This document shows positions 1-6,119 of a stretch of DNA of 7,651 bases, piece after piece (position 1 is the first letter of the stretch; each line of letters opens with the position of its first letter). This DNA is from Pseudobdellovibrionaceae bacterium (GTDB lineage Bacteria > Bdellovibrionota > Bdellovibrionia > Bdellovibrionales > JAMPXM01). The position numbers and the translations under genes were made by a program. The stretch is from positions 1-7,651 of the forward strand of contig CAJYIL010000711.1 in assembly GCA_913774795.1 (NCBI GenBank), given 5' to 3'. The notes below the pieces were generated by a model. The model saw nothing but the letters and a program-made list of their open reading frames with translations. It had not been told where the DNA came from and ran no database searches.

Positions 1-391
1 GCCGGGCGATCGGTGGGTTGACGATTCGGTTCGGCTGGCACAGCTTCGCTCGCGCGACGTGATTGAAGGAACGGGCGCGGTTCGACAGTTGAACACGCGG
101 ATTCATCTTTGAATTGTGGGAGCCGCGAATCAGACTCGGTAGCCAACCGATTTCTAGCGAGAGACCATTTGAAATCAAAAGATCGGCATCACGAAGTTTG
201 ATCATGAAAGACGGCTTCGCTTCAAGAAAGTGCGGATCGCTAGAACCTTTCGCGATCGAGGTGAGTTCGATCAAGTCGCCTCCGACCGCGCGAGTGATCG
301 CTTGGATATCAGCCGTGGTCGCGACGACACGAAGCTTGGCCTGGGTCACTCCGCTGAAAAACAAAAGCGCGATGAATAAGAGCTGTTTCAT
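1..391 (-). CDS. Metal (probably zinc) ABC transporter substrate-binding protein, ZnuA/TroA-like, partial
   Basis: This is the start of a periplasmic metal receptor that would hand Zn2+ or Mn2+ to an ABC importer. The reading frame is open from ATG at 391 to the left edge (130 residues seen, C-terminus missing). Residues 1-18 form a signal peptide (MKQLLFIALLFFSGVTQA). The mature protein opens with LRVVATTADIQAITRAVGGD, the usual first strand and helix of the TroA fold. GSSDPHFLEAKPS (about 49-61) holds the first metal-ligand His (His54), and NGLSLEIGWLPSLIRG (75-90) matches the helix typical of this family. The start is fixed by AAAGGA five bases upstream. The gene begins 12 bases after the outer-membrane protein gene, so they are probably one operon. 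From about residue 97 the sequence stops resembling the family: it has no acidic residue and no DRSxGDVHPxGNPH-like motif, although that motif could fall just outside. A frameshift or junction near 100 is possible. Family is sure; zinc specificity is inferred from the neighbours. Confidence 0.85.
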   Translation of the reverse strand, partial: MKQLLFIALLFFSGVTQAKLRVVATTADIQAITRAVGGDLIELTSIAKGSSDPHFLEAKPSFMIKLRDADLLISNGLSLEIGWLPSLIRGSHNSKMNPRVQLSNRARSFNHVARAKLCQPNRIVNPPIAR

Positions 392-396
392 ACAAG

Positions 397-402
397 TCCT
401 TT
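397..402 (-). promoter_or_regulatory. Ribosome binding site of the metal-binding receptor gene
   Basis: On the minus strand AAAGGA lies five bases before the ATG at 391. It falls within the 12-base gap after the preceding gene's stop codon and supports this ATG as the start. Confidence 0.6.
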
Positions 403-403
403 C

Positions 404-1543
404 CTAGTAAGCGTGCGCCGGGTGCGCACCGATACTGAAGTTGAGTTGAAGAGAAATTTTATGTTCCTCAGGGACCGCGCCATCCGTTAGGTGGTCATAC
501 TGCAGTCGCACGCCCGAGAATTCGGTCGGAATATAGCCTGCAAGTAACGACTGCTTAGTTTGGCTTGCTGACGGCGCTGCGTTTGCAGTTGGGTCTTGAT
601 TCTCGAACGTCAGTCGCTCGGCTCTCGCTTGAAGCCACCATCTCTGTGCGAGTTGCCACTGCACCCAACTCGCAAATCCTTGGCCCACTTCGTCAGTCGA
701 CGCATTCAGATTCCGTCGTAGAAGTTCAGTCGACCAAATCAACGCTTTTGCCGCGTTCTTTCTCCACTTGAACGTCAAGTCGCCTTCAAAGACATTGGTC
801 GTGCGAGCAAACGCATTCTCTCCGGTGGCCGCCGACAGGCCGATCTCGGCCGTTAAATCATCGTTGAGATCCCAGAGGTTTCGAAAACGGGCGACATAAA
901 CCGGAGCATTGGCCGAACGAGCTTGAAAATAGTCAAGCCCCTCTCCCTGCCCTGACAAAGCTTGTAGCGAGAGTTCAGAAAACCAGGGAACCGGCGCTAG
1001 AACTGCCACCGAAGCACCGACATCATTCAAACCTTCGTCGCCAAGGAGAACACTGTTTTGCAGAGGAGCATCGATGAACGGAAAAGCGTGCGTGTGGAGC
1101 TGGTTATGCTTTCCGACGGCTGCTTTAAACTTGCCGACGCGGAGGTTGACGATCGGCAAATCGAGCGACTCGGCAAACGCCTCCTCGGGTTCAAAAACCC
1201 ATTGAGAAGACCGCGTGGGAGGCGTGGTGGTCGTATCGATCGAGACTTCGGAATGAAGAGAGAATGTGCCGACCAGTCGCCAGTACGGATCGACGTCGCT
1301 TGTCACCTGAATCTCGGCTTCTTGAAGTGAGACGCCGTTGGGCTCGAGAGAGGCCGAGTCATTCCCGCGATTCGAGTTACGGTAGAGCATGAGCGCATTG
1401 ACGCCGAGATCGGGGTTAAACCCTTTTCCGCGTGACGCTCTCGCCGTGATTGCAGATTCACTGCCAGTGGATTCAGAAACTTGGGCATGAGCTGTCGTCG
1501 ACGCAATAAGCGCCAACACGCTTGCCGTTAAAAAACGAAGCAT
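404..1543 (-). CDS. Zinc-operon-associated outer membrane beta-barrel protein (porin-like)
   Basis: This 379-residue protein is probably an outer-membrane barrel helping a metal cross the outer membrane. Residues 1-20 are a signal peptide ending in AHA. The mature chain has many short amphipathic strands (for example LQEAEIQVTSDVDPYWRLVGTF and, near the end, the HKISLQLNFSI strand) and ends in an aromatic residue, as outer-membrane barrels do for BAM recognition. A His-rich stretch GKFKAAVGKHNQLHTHAF (137-154) followed by DEGLNDVG (169-176) resembles proteins often encoded beside zinc ABC importers, sometimes named zinc-regulated outer membrane receptors; no plug domain or TonB box is seen. 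The tail HPAHAY adds two more His. The frame stays open upstream to 1615, but ATG at 1543 is preferred: it gives a clean signal peptide and has GGAGA five bases upstream. It sits between the small His/Cys protein gene and the metal receptor gene, so metal import is the likely job. The family is recalled from pattern; transport of zinc is inference. Confidence 0.72.
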   Translation of the reverse strand: MLRFLTASVLALIASTTAHAQVSESTGSESAITARASRGKGFNPDLGVNALMLYRNSNRGNDSASLEPNGVSLQEAEIQVTSDVDPYWRLVGTFSLHSEVSIDTTTTPPTRSSQWVFEPEEAFAESLDLPIVNLRVGKFKAAVGKHNQLHTHAFPFIDAPLQNSVLLGDEGLNDVGASVAVLAPVPWFSELSLQALSGQGEGLDYFQARSANAPVYVARFRNLWDLNDDLTAEIGLSAATGENAFARTTNVFEGDLTFKWRKNAAKALIWSTELLRRNLNASTDEVGQGFASWVQWQLAQRWWLQARAERLTFENQDPTANAAPSASQTKQSLLAGYIPTEFSGVRLQYDHLTDGAVPEEHKISLQLNFSIGAHPAHAY

Positions 1544-1548
1544 GGATT

Positions 1549-1553
1549 TCTCC
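1549..1553 (-). promoter_or_regulatory. Ribosome binding site deciding the start of the outer-membrane protein
   Basis: On the minus strand GGAGA ends five bases before the ATG at 1543. This chooses that ATG over the longer open frame reaching 1615, which would overlap the preceding gene and push the signal peptide inward by 24 residues. Confidence 0.6.
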
Positions 1554-1592
1554 GATGAAAGAAATTTAAAATTTAGGAAGGCTGATGAGTTG

Positions 1593-1997
1593 TCACGCGA
1601 CCGCGGGCGGACCACGCGACGACGACCAGTGAATCGTCTCGCGAGCGATCAGGCGAGTCAGAGGAATTGCAGGGTTTAAGCGTTCAGAAAGAGTCTCGGC
1701 CGAGAGACACGCACTTTTCGATGCGAGCAGGACTGACGATGTTCCCGCTTTGGCGATGACTTCTAACGAACAAACGGAATGACCTGAGTCGATCTGTAGG
1801 ATCGACGTCTCGGCTCGATGCCCGTCATGATAGTCGGCAGCCGTGCAACCGCCCTGCGTGAAAAGGTGAAGGAGACGATGGGTCGCTTCGATTGAACCTG
1901 ACGAAGTCAGAGCGATAAAAAGCGCGAAATAAACCAGCACGAAGGGGCGAACCCACCGCACTATGAGGTTTTCGTCTTTGTTTCGGAGCGTGACCAC
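1593..1997 (-). CDS. Small membrane-anchored His/Cys protein (DUF2946-like), metal-cluster member
   Basis: I cannot name this 134-residue protein. It has a basic N-terminus, then one hydrophobic helix (about 19-33, FVLVYFALFIALTSS) that could be an uncleaved anchor or signal sequence. The rest would be periplasmic and carries scattered potential metal ligands: His40, His44, Cys51, His57, His60, His73, Cys76, Cys97 and His123. It ends in SRGPPAVA, similar to the R-x-PP tails of DUF2946-type small proteins often found in metal-uptake clusters. Its stop lies 49 bases before the outer-membrane protein start, so it is likely the first gene of the operon. The start is uncertain: GTG at 1997 is the longest choice and has no clear ribosome site; GTG at 1961 (residue 13) would place the hydrophobic helix right after MRWVRP and leave more room for a promoter. 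A role in metal handling or sensing is inferred from context and residues only. Confidence 0.6.
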   Translation of the reverse strand: MVTLRNKDENLIVRWVRPFVLVYFALFIALTSSGSIEATHRLLHLFTQGGCTAADYHDGHRAETSILQIDSGHSVCSLEVIAKAGTSSVLLASKSACLSAETLSERLNPAIPLTRLIARETIHWSSSRGPPAVA

Positions 1998-2003
1998 GAA
2001 CGG

Positions 2004-2031
2004 AAGTTATCACGATTTGAATCGTTTGCAA
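2004..2031 (-). promoter_or_regulatory. Candidate operator/promoter of the metal-uptake cluster
   Basis: The divergent gap between the metal cluster and the heme-motif gene contains a perfect inverted repeat, ACGATT-TG-AATCGT, at 2012-2025. On the minus strand it lies between TTGCAA (2031-2026, a possible -35) and TAACTT (2009-2004, a poor -10) with a 16-base spacer. A repressor bound there would block the metal operon, as Zur does for zinc genes. It does not match a classical Fur/Zur box, and the -10 is weak, so the assignment is tentative. If this promoter is real, transcription would begin very near the GTG at 1997, which favours GTG 1961 as the true start of the first gene. Confidence 0.3.
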
Positions 2032-2057
2032 CGCTCCTCGATCGACAGCGAGAGCCA

Positions 2058-3212
2058 TTGGCGAGTCGTGATAAAGTGTTGGGCGTGACTTTGCCATTCA
2101 TTCTCCAGCTTTTCACCTTCGTGAACTTCGCCTTCGCGGCTCCCTTCGATCTGCCAGCCGTCGAAGCGATCGCGCGCGAGCCAGGCGTTAAAACCGTAGA
2201 AGACTTCCTTGCGAGAACGCCGGGCTTCATGAGGGCTGACGGCAATTTTGCGGTTGCCTATAATCCACACGGCTTAGTCTCGGGCTCACCCCAAACCCCG
2301 TCTCTTCTGCTTTTCGGAAATCAAAATTCTTTTGTCGAGATGGTCGTCACCAGTCGCCCGACAAGCGTAGAGACAATCGAAGATGCCGTCGAAATTCTCG
2401 CTTTTGATCCGATCTCGAACCGTCATGAGCTCGCGCGCATCTCGTTTCGCAAAGAGCAATCGCCGCGAATCGAAATTCATCCTCACAAATGCCTGGTCTG
2501 CCACGGCGACTCGCCCAAGCCTCTTTGGCGAAGTGCTTTTCAGTGGGAAGGGTTCTTCGGTGCCGCGGCGGGCGCCTTTACCATCTCAAAGACATCACCG
2601 GCCGCGAATACGCGGATCGACGAACAATCGGTCTGGAAGCAGATTGTCGATCAACCGGGAGCGCGGTTTTCCTTGCTCGAACTCAAAAAGAAAGATCGGA
2701 CCACAGCCAATCTCCGGCTGACCGAGAAGCTCGCCATCGAACACTCCTTCGTTGTGGCCGAAAAAATTATGTCTCAGAAGCCGAGTCGCGCGCGTCTCGC
2801 AAAACTCATCGCCGCTCTCGCGCTCTGCGAGGGCGACGCATTTTACGAGCGTGATGTGGCTTTCAAAGAGCTCGGTCTCAATCCGAAAGAGTGGTACCTC
2901 AACTCGCAGCTCAAGCCTGATTCGGCGCAATCGACTCTCTCCGTGCCGAATGAAAGCTTTCAATTTGGCGAAGGCCCGCTCGACTCATTGTTGATCAGTC
3001 AGCTTATTTCCAGGTCGAATGACTTTGACGCCCGCGATTTTGTCCGTCATCAGCCGGGACTTGAACTGAGACTTCAATCTGAGGTGTCACCGCTGATGCC
3101 GAACCTTTACGTGACCCCGGTCTCTCTTGAGCCCGGCCGCTTTCTGCCGACGCCGAAATCATGGTGCACTCGATTCCGCGAGAAATACGCCGTGTCGGTT
3201 GACCCCAACTAA
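2058..3212 (+). CDS. Exported protein with a single c-type heme motif (cytochrome c-like)
   Basis: This 384-residue protein of unknown role probably carries one covalent heme in the periplasm. A signal peptide spans about residues 1-27 (positive n-region with Arg4 and Lys6, hydrophobic core, AFA before APFDLP). The only CxxCH motif is CLVCH at 145-149, in the context HKCLVCHGDSPKPLWRSAF, followed by WEGFFGAAAG. A CHG-x-x-P-K/R-P-x-W pattern followed by an aromatic/Gly segment is one I associate with large exported proteins abundant in Bdellovibrio-like bacteria. About 140 residues before and 235 after the motif match no domain I can name. The start is not certain: TTG at 2058 has GAGAG nearby; GTG at 2076 or 2085 would shorten the n-region. 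It is divergent from the metal cluster and 22 bases ahead of the MarC-like gene. Electron transfer, peroxidase or sensing roles all remain open. Confidence 0.7.
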   Translation: MASRDKVLGVTLPFILQLFTFVNFAFAAPFDLPAVEAIAREPGVKTVEDFLARTPGFMRADGNFAVAYNPHGLVSGSPQTPSLLLFGNQNSFVEMVVTSRPTSVETIEDAVEILAFDPISNRHELARISFRKEQSPRIEIHPHKCLVCHGDSPKPLWRSAFQWEGFFGAAAGAFTISKTSPAANTRIDEQSVWKQIVDQPGARFSLLELKKKDRTTANLRLTEKLAIEHSFVVAEKIMSQKPSRARLAKLIAALALCEGDAFYERDVAFKELGLNPKEWYLNSQLKPDSAQSTLSVPNESFQFGEGPLDSLLISQLISRSNDFDARDFVRHQPGLELRLQSEVSPLMPNLYVTPVSLEPGRFLPTPKSWCTRFREKYAVSVDPN

Positions 3213-3234
3213 TCTTTTGCTACGCTGAGTTTGC

Positions 3235-3822
3235 GTGGAACTTTTCTTTAAAGCGTTTGTCTCTCTTTTCGTCGCAATCGATGCTATCGGGGCGCTTCCG
3301 TTCCTAGTCGGCATCACGAAGAACATGACCGACGAGCATCGACGCAGCCTCGTTTATCGCGCGACGGCATCTGCATTCGCGATCGGTCTCGTCTTCATTT
3401 TCGGCGGTCGCGCGATTTTCGAATTCTTAGGAATCCTCGAGACCGATTTTCGTGTCGCCGGCGGACTTCTTCTCCTCGTGTTTGCGATTCGCGACTTACT
3501 CGTCACCGAGAGCCACCAAGGCGCACCCGCGCCGAAACGGGTGGGCATCGTTCCAATCGCTGTCCCGCTCATGATGGGGCCGGCAGCGCTCGCGACACTT
3601 CTCGTGGGCACCGAGCAGTTCGGCGTTACCATCACCATCCTGAGTTTCATCCTCAATCTCTTCGTGGTCTTCGCTTTATTTTCGAAGGCGGGCGTCATCA
3701 CGCGCGTCCTCGGAGAAGATGCCAGCGACGCAATCAATAAAGTCTCATCGCTGCTGCTTGCGGCAATCGGCGTCATGCTCATTCGGTCAGGTCTGGTGGG
3801 CATGCTGAACGTGCATTCGTGA
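3235..3822 (+). CDS. MarC-family integral membrane protein
   Basis: This 195-residue inner-membrane protein belongs to the MarC (UPF0056) family, whose substrate is not firmly known; the name comes from the E. coli mar locus, but a drug-resistance role was not upheld. Six hydrophobic helices are seen at about 5-24, 41-60, 73-90, 103-124, 130-150 and 167-190. Family signatures are present: DAIGALPFLVGIT (16-28), GGLLLLVFAIRDLL (76-89) and the re-entrant-like PIAVPLMMGPAALATLL (107-123). Length is normal for the family. The start is GTG at 3235, directly followed by ELFFKAF; a weak TGAG lies about seven bases upstream. It begins 22 bases after the heme-motif gene, so the two are probably one transcript, but no functional link is evident. 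Confidence 0.9.
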   Translation: MELFFKAFVSLFVAIDAIGALPFLVGITKNMTDEHRRSLVYRATASAFAIGLVFIFGGRAIFEFLGILETDFRVAGGLLLLVFAIRDLLVTESHQGAPAPKRVGIVPIAVPLMMGPAALATLLVGTEQFGVTITILSFILNLFVVFALFSKAGVITRVLGEDASDAINKVSSLLLAAIGVMLIRSGLVGMLNVHS

Positions 3823-3947
3823 ACTCAGAACCCAAAATAAAGTTTTACGGTTTGACTGCCATTTGGTTCGCCTCACCTTGAGACGAAAGCCAAAGAAGAA
3901 AACCGGATACACTTTAATCTCCGTTTGTTTACACCGATGTTTTGCGT

Positions 3948-5237
3948 ATGCGTTTCTACCGAGCCTTTTTTTCTGCCTCGAATCAAATCACTGACCCGCT
4001 GACGAGAAAGCGCGCCGAGATGCTGTCGGGTCTTCTGCTCGCGCGCCAAGCGCTCGTTCTCGCGATGTTGGCGCTCACTCTTTTAAACTTTCCGAACTAC
4101 ACTCCTGCTCTTACGCTCGTCATGGTCAATCTCGGCAACTTGGTTGGCTACGCACTCTCCCGCACTCGTTTCTTCCGTCTGGGTGCTTACCTGGTGATGA
4201 TCGAACCGATGTTCGGGATTCCCCAATTCATGATTTCTCATCCCGAGAGCATCGTCGGACAAATCGGTAACCCGATTAATTTGGGCCTCGCTCCGGTCAT
4301 CAGCAGCATGGCCCTCTCTATTAAAGAGACCGTCTTGATCGTTACGTTGACCGCGGTCACCTTCGCCGTCCTCTTTATTCATTGCCAGCCGGGCTACGAG
4401 AGCACTCTCGCGATGGTGGCGTTCGGCGTGTGTGCGATGTGTGGGTTTGCGCTTCTAAGCGGATTCGTAAACGAGCGCGATCAAAAAGCGCTGGCGCTTG
4501 AACGCTCGAAAGTTCTGCAATCGTCGAAATTGGCTTCGGTTGGCGAAATGGCGGCTGGCATTGCGCACGAGCTCAACTCTCCGCTTGCCGCCATCTTACT
4601 GAACGCAGAGACGGCGAAAGACATGTTGCAAGACACCACACTTCCGTCGATCGAGAAAGAAAAAGACGTCAGCGACTTGCTCAACGATGTTTCGGCAGTC
4701 GCCGAACGCATGAGTTCGATCATCCACGGCCTAAAGGCCTTCGGACGCGACTCGCAGCACGAACCGCTCGTAAGAGTCAAAGTCCGAGCGATTGTCGACG
4801 ATGCTCTTCATCTTTGTGGCCAGCAATTCAAATCGGCCGGAATCGCTCTTCGCCTCGACGCCAAATCGCTCGAAACCGAGCTGGTTGTCAGACGTGTCCA
4901 GATGACCCAGACGATGCTAAATTTGCTGACCAACGCGTTCGACGCCATCCAATCGCAATCTGAAAAATGGATCACGATCGAAGCACGCGTCAGCGAGGAT
5001 TCGGTTTCAATCGCTGTCACCGACAGTGGGAGCGGGATCACGGGGGAGAATGTGCAGCGCATTTTCGAGCCATTTTTCACGACGAAGGATTACGGTCAAG
5101 GAACGGGCCTGGGCTTGAGTATTTCAAAAGGAATCGCTCAAGAACATGGTGGAGATCTCACCTACAACCCTGCTTCAGCGAAAACGCAATTTATTCTTCG
5201 CTTGCCGTTAAGCCAGATCGAAAGGAGGGCCGCATGA
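3948..5237 (+). CDS. Membrane-bound sensor histidine kinase
   Basis: This 429-residue inner-membrane kinase autophosphorylates on His and should pass phosphate to a receiver. The N-terminal 175 residues form about six helices (near 27-48, 52-71, 78-96, 109-125, 127-145 and 154-173) with almost no periplasmic loop, so the signal may be sensed within the membrane; I do not recognise a named sensor domain. A short helical linker leads to HisKA with the phospho-acceptor His207 in AAGIAHELNSPLAAI. The ATPase domain shows the N box (NLLTNAFDAI, near 326-335), G1 DSGSG (359-363), F box FEPFFTTK and G2 GTGLGL (385-390), so it looks active. The start is ATG 3948; an in-frame TTG lies two codons earlier at 3942 and neither has a clear ribosome site. 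The stop overlaps the regulator's ATG as ATGA, implying translational coupling. The 125 bases upstream hold no convincing promoter. Confidence 0.93.
   Translation: MRFYRAFFSASNQITDPLTRKRAEMLSGLLLARQALVLAMLALTLLNFPNYTPALTLVMVNLGNLVGYALSRTRFFRLGAYLVMIEPMFGIPQFMISHPESIVGQIGNPINLGLAPVISSMALSIKETVLIVTLTAVTFAVLFIHCQPGYESTLAMVAFGVCAMCGFALLSGFVNERDQKALALERSKVLQSSKLASVGEMAAGIAHELNSPLAAILLNAETAKDMLQDTTLPSIEKEKDVSDLLNDVSAVAERMSSIIHGLKAFGRDSQHEPLVRVKVRAIVDDALHLCGQQFKSAGIALRLDAKSLETELVVRRVQMTQTMLNLLTNAFDAIQSQSEKWITIEARVSEDSVSIAVTDSGSGITGENVQRIFEPFFTTKDYGQGTGLGLSISKGIAQEHGGDLTYNPASAKTQFILRLPLSQIERRAA
5221..5229 (+). promoter_or_regulatory. Strong ribosome binding site of the response regulator
   Basis: AAAGGAGGG contains a full AGGAGG core at 5223-5228, five bases before the ATG at 5234. 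It lies inside the 3' end of the kinase gene and fixes the regulator start, excluding a much longer open frame that begins at 4967 inside the kinase gene. Confidence 0.85.
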
Positions 5238-5626
5238 ACTCGAACGAAGCTGCAAATCCAACTCTGAATGGCAAACGAGTGCTCGTCGTCGAAGACGACG
5301 TCTCGCTTCTAAGAATTGTCAGCACGGCACTGACTCGCCGAGGCGCAATCGTGACTCAAGCCTTGAATGGCCAAGAGGCCATTGATCTTCTAGAGGACGA
5401 CTCGTTTGATCTTGTACTGTCGGATATCCAGATGCCGATTGTCGACGGCCTCGCATTGCTTGCTGAAATCAGACGCCAACACGCAGGCCGCCCGCCCGTT
5501 CTCTTCATGACAGGACAATCTTCGGTCTCGAAAGACGAAATCGTTCGGCTGGGAGCGGTCGATCTTCTCAGCAAACCGGTGCGTATGGCGGAGCTCGTTG
5601 CGAGCGTCTCGCGATATGCGGTCTAG
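5234..5626 (+). CDS. Single-domain response regulator (CheY-like receiver), kinase partner
   Basis: This 130-residue protein is a lone receiver domain with no DNA-binding or enzymatic output. It shows the acidic pocket Glu20-Asp21-Asp22 in VLVVEDD, the phospho-acceptor Asp64 in LVLSDIQMP, Thr93 in LFMTG and Lys114 in LSKPV, so all receiver residues needed for phosphorylation are present. About 13 extra residues precede the first strand. The ATG overlaps the kinase stop codon (ATGA) and has an excellent ribosome site, so the kinase at 3948 is almost certainly its cognate donor. With no output domain it must act by protein contact, or as a relay or phosphate sink. Its stop TAG overlaps that of the convergent receiver gene in one CTAG. 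Confidence 0.94.
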   Translation: MNSNEAANPTLNGKRVLVVEDDVSLLRIVSTALTRRGAIVTQALNGQEAIDLLEDDSFDLVLSDIQMPIVDGLALLAEIRRQHAGRPPVLFMTGQSSVSKDEIVRLGAVDLLSKPVRMAELVASVSRYAV

Positions 5627-6042
5627 CCTAGTCTTGCGTTTGAAGCGCGGGGCTCGAGCAAACACTCAGAGTCAGCTTTCAGGGCAGCTTTGACAAGCTG
5701 TTCGAATTTTCTCATATCGAGCGGTTTTGGCAAAAAGCCGGCATGGCCCAACTTTGTATTGTCGAGTGTCGCGTAAGACGTCTCACCGCTCATCAAGATC
5801 AACGGGGTTAAAGATTTTCGGCTCTTGAGGATTTCGGCGAATTCAATTCCGTTCAAGATTGGCATGTGGATGTCGCAAACGATGAGATCGACTTCAAGCC
5901 CTTGAACGATATATCCGAGCGCTTCAACCGCACTCGAAGCCTCAAAGATGTGAACCGGCCAGGACGCCATTTTCGACCGCAAGCACTCAAGAATTTCGGG
6001 GCTGTCATCGACGATCAAAACGGTCTTATCGTATTGAGGCAT
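5623..6042 (-). CDS. Second single-domain response regulator (receiver), convergent
   Basis: This 139-residue lone receiver has Asp12-Asp13 in VLIVDD, phospho-acceptor Asp57 in LIVCDIHMP, Ser85 in place of the more usual Thr (ILMSG) and Lys106 in FLPKPLD; all active-site positions are filled. A tail of about 18 residues after the last helix has no known domain. The frame is open to a GTG at 6144, but ATG at 6042 puts the first strand five residues in, as is normal, whereas the longer start would overlap the phospholipase D-family gene. No good ribosome site precedes ATG 6042. It lies 77 bases downstream of that gene on the same strand and tail-to-tail with the kinase's own regulator. It is a diverged relative of the other receiver, not a recent copy. 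The likely kinase is the neighbour at 3948 or an unlinked one. Confidence 0.88.
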   Translation of the reverse strand: MPQYDKTVLIVDDSPEILECLRSKMASWPVHIFEASSAVEALGYIVQGLEVDLIVCDIHMPILNGIEFAEILKSRKSLTPLILMSGETSYATLDNTKLGHAGFLPKPLDMRKFEQLVKAALKADSECLLEPRASNARLG

Positions 6043-6119
6043 ACGCCATGATAAGCGTGATTCACCGAAAACGTCGCCCGACTCGACCGCGAATCTCTTC
6101 TTACGTCGGGACGCTTTGT

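Noticed and set aside
1544..1615. N-terminal extension of the barrel protein upstream of 1543
   Set aside because: It would bury the signal peptide 24 residues in and overlap the preceding gene; ATG 1543 has a good ribosome site.
3354..3803. Long minus-strand open frame opposite the MarC-like gene
   Set aside because: It is antisense to a clear membrane protein and has low-complexity, basic, non-protein-like composition; other antisense open frames in the window were dismissed likewise.
3862..3894. TTTGG...CCAAA stem between the MarC-like and kinase genes, as a terminator or riboswitch
   Set aside because: Short interrupted stem with a 13-base loop and no T tract; likely chance.
3852..3918. 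TTGACT at 3852 and TTGAGA at 3878 with TACACT/TTTAAT downstream as the kinase promoter
   Set aside because: No pair has a spacing near 17 bases with a believable -10, so no promoter is called.
5593..5605. Hairpin GCTCG-TTG-CGAGC near the end of the first receiver gene, as a terminator
   Set aside because: The stem is only five pairs, no T tract follows on either strand, and it lies within coding sequence.
4967..5626. Long plus-strand open frame starting inside the kinase gene and ending in the response regulator
   Set aside because: The first 89 residues lie out of frame inside the kinase ATPase domain. The receiver begins at ATG 5234 with a strong ribosome site.
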